From positions 1 to 64,000 of the forward strand of contig CAJUIL010000008.1 of NCBI GenBank assembly GCA_910586225.1: a stretch of DNA of 64,000 bases, read 5' to 3'. The position numbers and the translations under genes are program-made. Shown here piece by piece: positions 15,090 to 24,125 of the stretch (position 1 is its first letter; each line of letters begins with the position of its first letter). Origin of the DNA: an uncultured Eubacterium sp. GTDB taxonomy: Bacteria > Bacillota > Clostridia > Lachnospirales > Lachnospiraceae. Under the pieces are notes generated by a model, which saw only the letters and a program-made list of their open reading frames with translations, was not told the origin of the DNA and did not search any database.

Positions 15090-17510
15090 TTATTTTCTAA
15101 GCTCAATGCCCTCTGATTCCAACGCCTGGATCATGCGGCTCATCCGTTCATTGACCGTTTCATCGTCCAGCGTACGGTCCGGTGCGCGGAATACGATCGA
15201 GTACGCCATGGATTTATATCCAATCTTAATTTGATTTCCTTCATAAATATCGAACAATCGATAGCTTTCCAGATATTTTCCGCCTTCTTTTTCAAAAATC
15301 CTTTCGATGTCCCCTGCAAGCAGCTGCTTCGGGCATACCATACTTAGGTCGCGGGTAACCGCCGGGAATTTGGCAATTCCGGTATATTTGCGGTCAAAGC
15401 TGGACAGCTCCACGATATGCGGCATATCGATCACAGCCACATACACACGCTCCTTTATCGCATAATTCGCTGCCACAGTCGGATGGACCTCGCCAAAATA
15501 GCCAAGTACGATTCCTTCATAGCAGATTTCCGCCTGTCTGCCCGGATGCAGGAACGGTTTTTGTGCGTCAGGACGGTATTCCGGTTTTTTATGCATACCG
15601 ACCTGCTGTAAAATTTCCTCAATCACGCCTTTTAACGTGTAGAAATCCCCTTCTCCATACATACCGAGCGTAAGCTGCATCCGTTCATCTGGAAGCTCTG
15701 TCAGCGGCAGCTCCTTCGGAAGGTAAATATTGCCAAGCTCATACAAGCGAACATCCTTATTTCTGCGGTTATAATTGGTCGCCAAAGAGGTCAGCATCCC
15801 GTTTAACGAGATCGTACGCATAATGCTAAAATCCTCACCGAGCGGGTTTGCGATCACAACTGCCCTGCGCAATGGAGAATCTGCCGGAAGCAGCAGCTTG
15901 TCAAATACTTTTGGACTTTCAAAAGAATACACCATCCCTTGGCTGAAGCCGCAGTACTGCGCCACATCCCTTGCAGCAGCTTCGATCCGCAGCTTATAGG
16001 ACAGCTTGCCAGTCGTTGCTTCGCCGGATGGAAGCGTCGTACCGATCTTATCATAGCCGTAAAATCTGGCTACCTCCTCCGCCAAATCCGCGCTGCATTC
16101 CAAATCCTGTCTCCAAGACGGGATCAGCACTTCGTTTGTATCTTTATCATATCCTAATTCAATTTTTTTGAAATATTCCAGCATCGTTTCCGGCGCAATA
16201 TCTGTCCCAAGCAGACGATTATATGCCTCCGGCTCAAACGCAAGACGCTTTCCTTCCCTAACGTTTGGATATACGTCTACGACACCGCCAACGACCTCAC
16301 CAGCGCCCAGCTCTTCCATTAGCTGGCACGCACGGTTCATAGCGTTGATCGCATTATTTGGATCCAGTCCTTTCTCAAATTTCCCCGACGCGTCAGTGCG
16401 CATCCCGATTTTTTTTGCAGAACGGCGGATATTTGTCCCGTCAAAGCAGGCAGCTTCAAACAGCATCGTCGTTACGCTGTCTGTGATCATGGAATTTTCC
16501 CCGCCCATGATCCCGGCAATACCAACCGGCTTTTCGGCGTCACAGATCATCAGCACCGTATCATCCAGTACACGCTCCTGCCCGTCCAGTGTTACAAACG
16601 TTTCATCCTTTTGTGCGCGCCGCACAATGATCTGTCCGCCCGCGATCGTATCCAGATCGTAAGCGTGCATCGGCTGACCGTATTCTTCCATTACATAATT
16701 CGTAATGTCCACGATATTGTTGATCGGGCGGATGCCTTGTGCCGCAAGCCTGCGCTGCATCCATTCCGGCGACGGCGCGATCTTGATATTTTTTACAACG
16801 CGCGCCGTATAGCGCGGGCACAAGGTTGTATCCTCCACCTGTACTTTAATATAATCGTTAACATCCTCAGTGTTTCCAACTGGATGCAGCTTCGGCGGGC
16901 AAAACGGCAGGCCAAACGTTGCGGCTGCTTCTCTGGCAATACCAATCACGCTAAAGCAGTCTACCCGGTTGGACGTTACCTCATATTCTACCGATACGTC
17001 GTCAAGCCCAAGCTCCTTTACCGCGTCCCCGCCAACCGGAGCGCTGTCTGGGAAAATATAAATCCCCTCCTCCGGCGCCAGCGGATACATATCTCTCGTA
17101 GAACCAAGCTCCTCGATCGAGCACATCATCCCATTCGACAGCACGCCGCGCAATTTTCCTTTTTTAATCTTTATGCCGCCTTCTGTCCGGGAGCCGTCAT
17201 GACCTCCCGCAACGCGCCCGCCGTCCAGCACGACCGGGACTTTTTGTCCTTCCTTAACATTCGGCGCTCCAGTTACGATCTGCACCGATTCCCCGCTTCC
17301 AATATCCACTTGGCATACGACCAGCTTGTCCGCATCCGGATGACGTTCGATGTTTATGATCTGCCCAATCACGATCTTATCAAGGTCTTTATCAAATTCC
17401 TCATAGCCTTCAGCCTTTGTACCAGAAAGCGTCATAGCATCTGCAAATTCCTGCGGTGACGCTTGAAGCCCCGGTACCAAATCTTTTATCCATTTTAAAG
17501 AAGTATTCAT
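15090..17510 (-). CDS. pheT: Phenylalanyl-tRNA synthetase beta subunit
   Basis: 806 residues, the normal size for bacterial PheT. The N-terminal tRNA-binding (EMAP-like) domain is at about residues 40-150, followed by B3/B4 editing domains (about 210-385), B5 and the catalytic-like core. The C-terminal FDX-ACB anticodon-binding domain ends at FRAPDRTLDDETVNERM. Together with PheS it forms the heterotetramer that charges tRNA(Phe). Separated from pheS by 35 bases and controlled by the T-box upstream. Confidence 0.97.
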   Translation of the reverse strand: MNTSLKWIKDLVPGLQASPQEFADAMTLSGTKAEGYEEFDKDLDKIVIGQIINIERHPDADKLVVCQVDIGSGESVQIVTGAPNVKEGQKVPVVLDGGRVAGGHDGSRTEGGIKIKKGKLRGVLSNGMMCSIEELGSTRDMYPLAPEEGIYIFPDSAPVGGDAVKELGLDDVSVEYEVTSNRVDCFSVIGIAREAAATFGLPFCPPKLHPVGNTEDVNDYIKVQVEDTTLCPRYTARVVKNIKIAPSPEWMQRRLAAQGIRPINNIVDITNYVMEEYGQPMHAYDLDTIAGGQIIVRRAQKDETFVTLDGQERVLDDTVLMICDAEKPVGIAGIMGGENSMITDSVTTMLFEAACFDGTNIRRSAKKIGMRTDASGKFEKGLDPNNAINAMNRACQLMEELGAGEVVGGVVDVYPNVREGKRLAFEPEAYNRLLGTDIAPETMLEYFKKIELGYDKDTNEVLIPSWRQDLECSADLAEEVARFYGYDKIGTTLPSGEATTGKLSYKLRIEAAARDVAQYCGFSQGMVYSFESPKVFDKLLLPADSPLRRAVVIANPLGEDFSIMRTISLNGMLTSLATNYNRRNKDVRLYELGNIYLPKELPLTELPDERMQLTLGMYGEGDFYTLKGVIEEILQQVGMHKKPEYRPDAQKPFLHPGRQAEICYEGIVLGYFGEVHPTVAANYAIKERVYVAVIDMPHIVELSSFDRKYTGIAKFPAVTRDLSMVCPKQLLAGDIERIFEKEGGKYLESYRLFDIYEGNQIKIGYKSMAYSIVFRAPDRTLDDETVNERMSRMIQALESEGIELRK

Positions 17511-17545
17511 GTGATTTCCTCCAAATTCATTTTCCTGACATGATA

Positions 17546-18571
17546 TTAAAATTGTGACAAAAACCGGTCGTCGTTTTCATACAAAAGCCGCATATCATCA
17601 ATCTCGTATTTCAGCAGCGCGATACGCTCCAATCCGACGCCAAACGCAAAACCGGAATACTCCTGCGGGTCAATGCCGCTCATTTTCAATACCTTCGGAT
17701 GTATCATGCCGCACCCTAAAATTTCGATCCAACCGCTCCCCTTGCAGAAACGGCAGCCGCTCCCGCCGCACTTAAAGCAAGTCACATCCACTTCAGCGCT
17801 CGGCTCTGTAAATGGGAAATGGTGCGGGCGGAATTTCACCTTCGTATCTTTTCCAAACAGCTCCTTTGCAAACTCCGCAAGCGTGCCCTTCAAGTCCGAA
17901 AACGTGATATTTTTGTCAATGACCATCCCTTCGATCTGATGGAACGACGGTGAATGGGTCGCATCCACCTCATCCGAACGGAACACACGCCCCGGCGCGA
18001 TCATACGGATCGGCAGCGGACGGGTTTCCATCGTACGCACCTGCACTGGAGAAGTCTGGGTACGCAGCAGGATGTCCTTGCTAATGTAAAAGGTATCCTG
18101 TTCATCCTTTGCCGGATGGTCTGCCGGGATATTCAGCGCCTCAAAGTTATAGTAATCATATTCCACTTCAGGGCCTTCTACAACTTCATAACCCATGCCT
18201 ATGAAAATACGCTCCACCTCTTCCAGCGCGATCGTATTCGGATGGAGGTGGCCGATGCGGTTTTTCTTTGCCGGAAGGGTAACGTCAATCACCTCTTGCT
18301 TTAACCGAAACTCCAGCTCTGCCGCTTCCAGCTTCTTTTTCGTCTCCTCCAGCATTTCCTCGATCGCCGCCCTAGTATCGTTTACCAGCTGCCCGACCGC
18401 CGGACGATCTTGCGGCAGCACATCTTTCATGCCCTTTAACACCGCTGTCAGCTCGCCCTTTTTTCCCAAAAAGGCTACCCGCACGTCGTTTAATTTGGCC
18501 AGCTCCTCGGAGGACTGTATTTGCCTTGTCGCTTCCTCTTTGATTGTTTGCAGTTTTTCTTTCATATTCAT
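17546..18571 (-). CDS. pheS: Phenylalanyl-tRNA synthetase alpha subunit
   Basis: 341 residues. An N-terminal coiled coil (about 1-85) binds tRNA. Class II motif 2 is in RVFRSDEVDATHSPSFHQIEG and motif 3 in GVGLERIALLKY. A CFKCGGSGCRFCKGSG zinc-ribbon-like insert (about residues 265-285) is seen in many Firmicute and other bacterial PheS. First gene of pheS-pheT-queA. Confidence 0.97.
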   Translation of the reverse strand: MNMKEKLQTIKEEATRQIQSSEELAKLNDVRVAFLGKKGELTAVLKGMKDVLPQDRPAVGQLVNDTRAAIEEMLEETKKKLEAAELEFRLKQEVIDVTLPAKKNRIGHLHPNTIALEEVERIFIGMGYEVVEGPEVEYDYYNFEALNIPADHPAKDEQDTFYISKDILLRTQTSPVQVRTMETRPLPIRMIAPGRVFRSDEVDATHSPSFHQIEGMVIDKNITFSDLKGTLAEFAKELFGKDTKVKFRPHHFPFTEPSAEVDVTCFKCGGSGCRFCKGSGWIEILGCGMIHPKVLKMSGIDPQEYSGFAFGVGLERIALLKYEIDDMRLLYENDDRFLSQF

Positions 18572-18601
18572 ATGCAGCTTCTCCTTATCGAATGATTTAG
18601 A

Positions 18602-18885
18602 AATAAAAAAAACTCCCTCCCCAAAAAGGGACGAAGCTTATCCGCGGTACCACCCTGCTTCCCGGCGTTCACCGGGCACTTGACATACGTAACGTGTATG
18701 AACGTTCCGGACTACTGCTATGCCGTTTTTCTCCAGCATCGTTCCCCCGGACTGCTCCAGTGTGAAATCCGAAAGCTGCCCGTTCTGAAAAAAGCTCTCA
18801 GCGCCTCACTTTTTCTCTCTGTCAGCGGAATATGCTCTCGGCTGCGTTTATGCCACCTTCTTTGCATTTGGATATTTAGACTGAC
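18602..18885 (-). promoter_or_regulatory. T-box riboswitch controlling pheST
   Basis: The minus strand contains AGGGTGGTACCGCG (18643-18656), the invariant T-box that pairs with uncharged tRNA acceptor ends. Upstream lies a structured Stem I region with AGAG-type motifs. A TTC triplet at 18764-18766 followed by A is a plausible Phe specifier. Downstream, CTTCGTCCC pairs with GGGAGGGAG ahead of TTTTTTTT (18602-18636), giving the terminator. Low charging of tRNA(Phe) should promote readthrough. Confidence 0.92.
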
Positions 18886-18889
18886 AACT

Positions 18890-18918
18890 ATTATAGCGCA
18901 ATGCTCTGCCAAGTGCAA
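18890..18918 (-). promoter_or_regulatory. pheST promoter
   Basis: TTGCAC (18913-18918), 17 bases, TATAAT (18890-18895) on the minus strand, directly before the T-box leader. Confidence 0.8.
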
Positions 18919-18969
18919 GAAAAATTTTATTTCAGTTACTTTATCCAATAAATCGTTTCTGAATTTCTT

Positions 18970-19209
18970 CTAACAAATATTTCGCAAGCTCCTCGACCGG
19001 TCACCTTCCTTCATTAGAATCTCAAAAATATCCTTCCTATTTTTTTGATATTTCCCAATCCCTAATTCCCTAAACTTATCATTTAAAAAAGTAATGTATT
19101 CCGACCTATGATTATTTGATGTGTAATAAGCAAAATGTAAAAGGAACCACAATTCAATACATTCATTACTCCATGCCGTATGATACTGTAATTCAGGATT
19201 TTCTTCAAA
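18970..19209 (-). pseudogene. RloB-like gene, C-terminal remnant
   Basis: An 80-codon frame without its own start reads FEENPELQYHTAWSNE, then ELWFLLHFAYYTSNN and DIFEILMKEGD, resembling the C-terminal part of RloB-family proteins that pair with AAA ATPases in anti-phage or abortive-infection loci. The N-terminal portion is missing; the frame emerges directly from the tail of the ATPase remnant at about 19205. Composition is AT-rich compared with neighbours. Not expected to be functional. Confidence 0.65.
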
Positions 19210-20304
19210 TAAGGATCTGCACCATATTTACCTTCTAAATATTGTTTATCATATTTTGCGTCCTTACGAACAGACTCACCTTTATCATTCTTAAATTCAA
19301 CCAGAGAATATAAGCCTGAGTTCTGCCCCCTTCCCTTTGCTACAAACCATATCTCATCTCTTCTGAACACGTCGTTGTTCATGGTTGATAAGTCATGGGA
19401 AGTAAAAATTAGCTGCCCGCCCCTTTTATTTATGCTCATATCTGTAAATAATCGGATCACATATTGCAATAACATTGGATGAAGCTTTGCGTCCAGCTCA
19501 TCTATGAGCAACGTAGTTCCATAGGTCAGGCTGCTTGGTGAAAATTTCGATATGCTCATGATCCTTTTCTTCAACCCTAAAATCTTCGATATCCAAATCC
19601 ATCTCTTTGATCATATCTAATACCAACTGTTTTATACCTTCGGATCTTGCTATCGCTGTTCTCAATTCCTGATAAGGATTTCCGTAATTTAAAAAATCAA
19701 CACAATCTTCAAACCAGTTCAATACATCATTTACAATCTCATTTTTCTTATAGGTAATTCCAAGATAAGATATCAACGGCAAGGTTGATGAAAGCTCTTC
19801 ACTTATTTTTAATTTCCCAAAAACTCCCTTTAATTCTATTGATCCTGCATCTCTTCTAAAAAGAGCCGATCGCCTTCCAGTATCCATTTTCACTCGATCC
19901 AAACTTTCATAAACAACCTCATCCTCTTTTACATGAAGAATATAACGATATTCTGCTTTTATCGTTCTGAAAAACACTTCAAATTCTGTAGGTTGATCTC
20001 TCGCCTGCTTAGAAAATGCAAATGGCTCTACCGGAATTTTACGAGCTTTATAGTCACAATCCGCTTTATCACAAGTCGCGCAAAGTGGTCTTAACACTTT
20101 TGAATCTAATGTATGCAATGCTTCTAAAACATTCGTTTTTCCTCCCCCATTAGGACCATAAATAGCAGAAATCGGTAAAAATAGTTCACCATCTATGTCT
20201 TTAATGATTTTATTATCATGCTCAGAAATTGCAGCTGCCTGCATATCAAATGTTATCTCATCTCGTATACTTTTATAATTTTTTACTGTAAATTGGCACA
20301 ACAA
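19200..20304 (-). pseudogene. AAA-family (AAA_15/OLD-like) ATPase, internally deleted
   Basis: The 5' part encodes MLCQFTVKNYKSIRDE and Walker A GPNGGGKT (residues 50-57). At about 19533 the frame changes from EHIEIFTK to SLTYGTTLLIDELDAKLHP (Walker B) and continues with FTSHDLSTMN. The segment expected between them, which in related ATPases carries the ABC-type signature, is absent. So this is a deletion with a frameshift, not a simple indel. The C terminus is also lost into the RloB remnant. Confidence 0.8.
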
Positions 20305-20311
20305 ATAAAAT

Positions 20312-20337
20312 AGAGCCCTTCATTTATGAAAGACTCT
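20312..20337 (-). terminator. Terminator after the DUF362 gene
   Basis: AGAGTCTTTCAT pairs with ATGAAGGGCTCT on the minus strand and is followed by ATTTTATTTGT. It lies between the DUF362 stop and the decayed ATPase start. Confidence 0.6.
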
Positions 20338-20345
20338 GGTTCTTT

Positions 20346-21449
20346 TCACTCCCAAAACTCCCGCAAAAATTCCACAATATCCACCGCCTTCGGCGGACAA
20401 CCACCCAAATTCTTTGCAAAACAGGACGTACACTGTCCGATACCAAGGCCGCCTATTTTCCCGCGGTAGCCCTGTCCGATCGCAATAGATCCTGCCTTAT
20501 GCCAAGACAGCTTCCCTTCGTCATTCAGGCGGTCCAATGCATAGATCAACGACCCATAACACGCCGAGCAAGCGTCCTTTGCAGACGCGTAAGCCGCCAG
20601 GCGTGATATCCGCCTTGTGCTATGCATAGGCGCCGGATCTGTATCCAAAACGCCTTCGTTCAACGAGATCCTATTTGCATCAGATACTTGCGCGCTTCCC
20701 ACACCAAGCTGCTCCGCCAGACGGATATACGCGATGTCGCGCGGGTTGTAGCCCATGCTTTCCGCCGCAAAGCTGTCGCAGAGCACCGGATCCCAAAAGC
20801 CGAGCACACGGTTCATTACGACCGGATTACCGCCCTCTTCAAAGTCCAGATCGCCGCAAATATTGTCAAGCAAGATAAAATTTTGGTGGACGACTGTATT
20901 TAAATGCGCGATTGGCTTATGCAGCCCCAATGTGTGAAAGCGGCGCTTTTCAGAATTTGGGATCAGCCCCTTGCTATTTTTCAGCGCACACGTAACCGTC
21001 GTCTGACAATGGCCCTTTAATACCGGCAAATTGATCAGATAATCCAGACGCAGCGCCTCGTCGCAGACCGATATTGGCATTCCGGCTGCATCTAACGTCT
21101 GAAAGGAATCCTTTTGCAGATCCACAAATGGTACCTGGTGCCTGCTGCAGACGTCGTAAACCCCGCTGACCCGTACTGCCTGAGAAGTCCGGTCGCCGAC
21201 CCAGGAGCCCTCCAGCACGACGAGGTTTACGAACCCCTCTTCCTTTAAATACGTTAAACATCCGTCTACCAGTTCCGGATGCGTGACGGCGCCTGCAGAC
21301 GCCTTTTGCGCACCAAGAATATTTGGCTTAATGCCGATGCGCTTTTTCCTATCGCTGATATCCGCTGCCAGATCTGCCGCCTGCAGGATGCGGATTGCCA
21401 TTTGCCGATAGTCCTCGCCTTGGATCACATAATAATCGTTTTTTGCCAT
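20346..21449 (-). CDS. DUF362-domain iron-sulfur protein
   Basis: A 367-residue soluble protein. The DUF362 domain covers about residues 35-240 (KPNILGAQKASAGAVTHP and LPVLKGHCQTTVTCALKN). Two cysteine groups follow, CSACYGS near residue 300 and CTSCFAKNLGGCPP near 340, which could hold an Fe-S cluster. Biochemical function of the family is poorly defined. It follows glycerate kinase by 41 bases on the same strand, so a metabolic link is possible. Confidence 0.8.
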   Translation of the reverse strand: MAKNDYYVIQGEDYRQMAIRILQAADLAADISDRKKRIGIKPNILGAQKASAGAVTHPELVDGCLTYLKEEGFVNLVVLEGSWVGDRTSQAVRVSGVYDVCSRHQVPFVDLQKDSFQTLDAAGMPISVCDEALRLDYLINLPVLKGHCQTTVTCALKNSKGLIPNSEKRRFHTLGLHKPIAHLNTVVHQNFILLDNICGDLDFEEGGNPVVMNRVLGFWDPVLCDSFAAESMGYNPRDIAYIRLAEQLGVGSAQVSDANRISLNEGVLDTDPAPMHSTRRISRLAAYASAKDACSACYGSLIYALDRLNDEGKLSWHKAGSIAIGQGYRGKIGGLGIGQCTSCFAKNLGGCPPKAVDIVEFLREFWE

Positions 21450-21490
21450 AGCTTCCTCCTTGATATGATTCCTTTTACGCCGAAGCGCCG

Positions 21491-22747
21491 CTATTTTATC
21501 AAAAGCGCCGCCACGTCATTTACATTCGTTCCCGTCGGTCCGGTTACGAGCAACCCGCCGCATTTTTGCAGCGCATGATAAGAGTCGTTTTGCCGTAACG
21601 CTTCGTAAATATCCACGCCCTGTCCGGCCAGGCGTTGCTTCGTCCGCCAGTCGCAGTAACCGCCCGCAGCGTCCGTTGGGCCATCTGTACCGTCGCTGCC
21701 TACGCTAAATACCGCTGTACCCACAAGCCCCGCAATACCAGATGCAGCTGAAAGTGCCAGCTCTTGATTCCGCCCGCCTTTGCCATTTCCCGTAAGCCGC
21801 ACAACCGTCTCTCCGCCTGCCAAAAATGCAAGCTGCTTTCCGCTTTTTGCATGGCTTTTCGCAATAGAAGCCAGAAACGAGCCTGCTTCCTTTGCCTCGC
21901 ACTCCAGCTGGTCGGTCAGGATCACCGTCTGATAGCCAAGCGCTTCGCACTCCTGCGCAGCTGCAAGGCAAAGATTTTTTACGCTTCCGGTAACCTGTGT
22001 TTCCACATTGGACAATTCTTTTGGCGTTTCTGTCTGCAGGCATTGCAATGCCTGTTCGCTCAGCCTAAAGCCGTATTTGCGGACGATAGAAAGTGCAGCC
22101 TCACACGAGGACGTGTCCGGATATGCCGGGCCGGACGCGATCATATCCAGCGGATCCCCTAAAATATCACTGAGCACGATGCTGCATACGTGCGCAGGCT
22201 CGCACAGCTTCGCAAATTTACCGCCCTTGACAGCCGAGAGCCGTTTGCGTATCGTATTGATCTCCACAATGTCCGCACCGCACGCTAACAGCTGCGTTGT
22301 AAGATCCGCCAGCTCCTTTGCTGAGATCAACGGCTTTTCGAATAACGCCGAGCCGCCGCCGGATAATAAAAACAGCACCGTATCATACGGCGAAAGATCC
22401 TTAACAAGCTCCAGCGCCGCCTGCGTACCTTTAAAGGAATTTTCATCTGGCACCGGATGCCCCGCCTCATAGCAGTCCATGTCCGCAAGCGCACCCTTGA
22501 CGTGTCCGTATTTCGTAATGACTACACCGCGCGTTATCCGCCCGTCCAGCAGCACAGACGCCGCTTTTGCCATCTGCCAGGCAGCTTTTCCGGCAGCTAC
22601 AACATAAATGCTTCCGCTGCCAAGCTGCATTTGGCTGAGCGCCTGCGCAACCGCTTCATCCGGCTGTACTTTTTTGATTGCCCCTGCAATGATCTGCTCC
22701 GCATCCTGCCTTAACGTTTTCGCTTTTCGTTCTTCCATTTCTTCCAT
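21491..22747 (-). CDS. Glycerate 2-kinase (GckA/TtuD, MOFRL family)
   Basis: Phosphorylates D-glycerate, by family, to 2-phosphoglycerate. Residues 15-235 form the DUF4147 domain (AAGKAAWQMAKAA, LLSGGGSALFEKP) and the MOFRL domain lies near the C terminus (GGRNQELALSAA, SVGSDGTDGPTDAAGG). The start MEEMEE is set by GGAGGA directly upstream; an in-frame ATG 17 codons earlier lacks a good site. 418 residues, normal. Encoded between the beta-lactamase and DUF362 genes. Confidence 0.92.
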   Translation of the reverse strand: MEEMEERKAKTLRQDAEQIIAGAIKKVQPDEAVAQALSQMQLGSGSIYVVAAGKAAWQMAKAASVLLDGRITRGVVITKYGHVKGALADMDCYEAGHPVPDENSFKGTQAALELVKDLSPYDTVLFLLSGGGSALFEKPLISAKELADLTTQLLACGADIVEINTIRKRLSAVKGGKFAKLCEPAHVCSIVLSDILGDPLDMIASGPAYPDTSSCEAALSIVRKYGFRLSEQALQCLQTETPKELSNVETQVTGSVKNLCLAAAQECEALGYQTVILTDQLECEAKEAGSFLASIAKSHAKSGKQLAFLAGGETVVRLTGNGKGGRNQELALSAASGIAGLVGTAVFSVGSDGTDGPTDAAGGYCDWRTKQRLAGQGVDIYEALRQNDSYHALQKCGGLLVTGPTGTNVNDVAALLIK

Positions 22748-22799
22748 AGTTCCTCCATATTGCTCCGGCAAAACATAAGCATTGTATACAGCATTCATT

Positions 22800-23960
22800 T
22801 TACGAAACGGTATCTGTATAATCCAGCAAAAGCTTCACCGCAAGCTCCCGCGCCGCTGTGCTTGTCACTTCCTTATCATCCGTCTGGCCAAGATAGACGC
22901 AAAAATACAGATTTCCATCCTTATGATCTGCAAACCCAGTATACCACGCATCCACAACAATTCCATGCGCCATTCCCATTCCGGTTTTGCCGTATATCGT
23001 GCCGTCAAACGCTTCGGTACCTTCTTTTAACCGCATGACCCGCTTTAATTCCGCTTTCGTGCTGTCGGAATAAACAGAATCCGCACCGAAAATACGCTCC
23101 ATCACCTCTGTCTGCTCTTTTGGTGAGATCAGCAAGGATGATTCGATCCAAAAGCCGGTTAATGCACGGTTAGCATTGTTAGTATTCAGCTGCCCTTCCC
23201 AGTCGGACATATCGAGGTTCCCATAGGAAAGCTGCTCCAACGCCCGGCGCATTCGCTCCTGGCCGATATCGTCGATAAGCTGTCTAAAATACCAGACGCA
23301 CGATTCCCGGAACGCATTGCGAAAATCTATATCCTGGTTCCAGCTTTCCTTCCAAAATACTTCCCCGCTCCATGTACGCACCGACTGCGCCGGATCTAAT
23401 ATCCCCTGCTCCAGCGCCGTCGCAGAAGATACGATCTTAAACGTAGAGCAAGGAGAACGTCTCGTTGCAGCAAGCTCCTGGTTGTAAATAGCAAGCTGCC
23501 CCTTACCAGCATGATAAATTACAGCTGCTCCCTGAAAGCCGTCAAATTGCTCAGACCAGTCCACATCTATGATATTCGGTTCGGATGCCCGTTCATTCTG
23601 CGCATTTGCTTTCTGTTCCTTTAAAAACTCTTGCTGTCTGGTATCTTCATCTGAAGAAATCTTCTGTTGTCTGGTATCTTCATTCGCAGGAGACTCCTGT
23701 TGTCCAGTTGCTTTATCTGCGAAAGACTCCCGCTGTCCAGTTGCTTCATCTGCAAAAGACTCCTGCTGTTCAGTTTCTCCATCTGCAAAAGACTCCTGCT
23801 GTCCAGTTGCTTCATCCGCAGAAAGCTCCTGTTGTTCCTCTCCTTCCTCTGAAGTCCCTTCAGGCATTGCCCCTTTGCTTCCACTTCCAACACAACCACA
23901 AAGCTGCGCTGCAAGAAGCAGCAGGCAAACAGCTGCAGTATATCCGATCTTCCTTTTCAT
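22800..23960 (-). CDS. Class D beta-lactamase lipoprotein with repeat linker
   Basis: Serine beta-lactamase or penicillin-recognising enzyme of class D. All signature motifs are present: Ser172-Thr-Phe-Lys175, Ser220-x-Val222, Tyr246-Gly-Asn248, Trp271 and Lys325-Thr-Gly327. The N terminus is a lipoprotein signal ending LCGC, with Cys23 as probable lipid anchor. Between anchor and enzyme lies an acidic, Gln-rich linker of six 11-residue repeats (residues 45-110). Class D enzymes occur in clostridia, but this linker is unusual. Activity against specific drugs cannot be told from sequence. Followed by glycerate kinase after 52 bases. Confidence 0.9.
   Translation of the reverse strand: MKRKIGYTAAVCLLLLAAQLCGCVGSGSKGAMPEGTSEEGEEQQELSADEATGQQESFADGETEQQESFADEATGQRESFADKATGQQESPANEDTRQQKISSDEDTRQQEFLKEQKANAQNERASEPNIIDVDWSEQFDGFQGAAVIYHAGKGQLAIYNQELAATRRSPCSTFKIVSSATALEQGILDPAQSVRTWSGEVFWKESWNQDIDFRNAFRESCVWYFRQLIDDIGQERMRRALEQLSYGNLDMSDWEGQLNTNNANRALTGFWIESSLLISPKEQTEVMERIFGADSVYSDSTKAELKRVMRLKEGTEAFDGTIYGKTGMGMAHGIVVDAWYTGFADHKDGNLYFCVYLGQTDDKEVTSTAARELAVKLLLDYTDTVS
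23631..23828 (-). repeat. Six 33-bp tandem repeats inside the class D enzyme gene
   Basis: Six in-frame 33-base units encode variants of ESFADEATGQQ. Units 2-4 are nearly identical in DNA, while the two distal units (ESPANEDTRQQ, KISSDEDTRQQ) are more diverged. High similarity of central units suggests recent slippage or unequal exchange, so copy number may vary between strains. Confidence 0.9.
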
Positions 23961-24016
23961 ACATCCTACCGTCCCTTCCTCCGCTGTTAAATTAAGGATA
24001 GCTTTTCTTCCTTTAA

Positions 24017-24045
24017 ATATTACATGAGTAAGATTACAAAGTCAA
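24017..24045 (-). promoter_or_regulatory. Promoter of the class D beta-lactamase gene
   Basis: TTGACT (24040-24045), 17 bases, TAATAT (24017-24022) on the minus strand. No obvious BlaI-type operator was seen and no blaI/blaR gene is nearby. Confidence 0.65.
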
Positions 24046-24067
24046 GTATTTCTGCTTTTAAAAAAAC

Positions 24068-24096
24068 TTGCTATTGCGGTTATCAGAGAGTATACT
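24068..24096 (+). promoter_or_regulatory. Promoter of the Rpn-family pseudogene
   Basis: TTGCTA (24068-24073), 17 bases, TATACT (24091-24096), 29 bases before the start codon. Confidence 0.6.
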
Positions 24097-24125
24097 AAAA
24101 TCATCAAAAGAAAGCAGGTCAGCGA

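Noticed and set aside
23569..24027. Long open frames on the plus strand opposite the beta-lactamase signal and linker
   Set aside because: They are created by the 33-bp repeat composition, lack ribosome binding sites, and the minus-strand frame has complete class D motifs.
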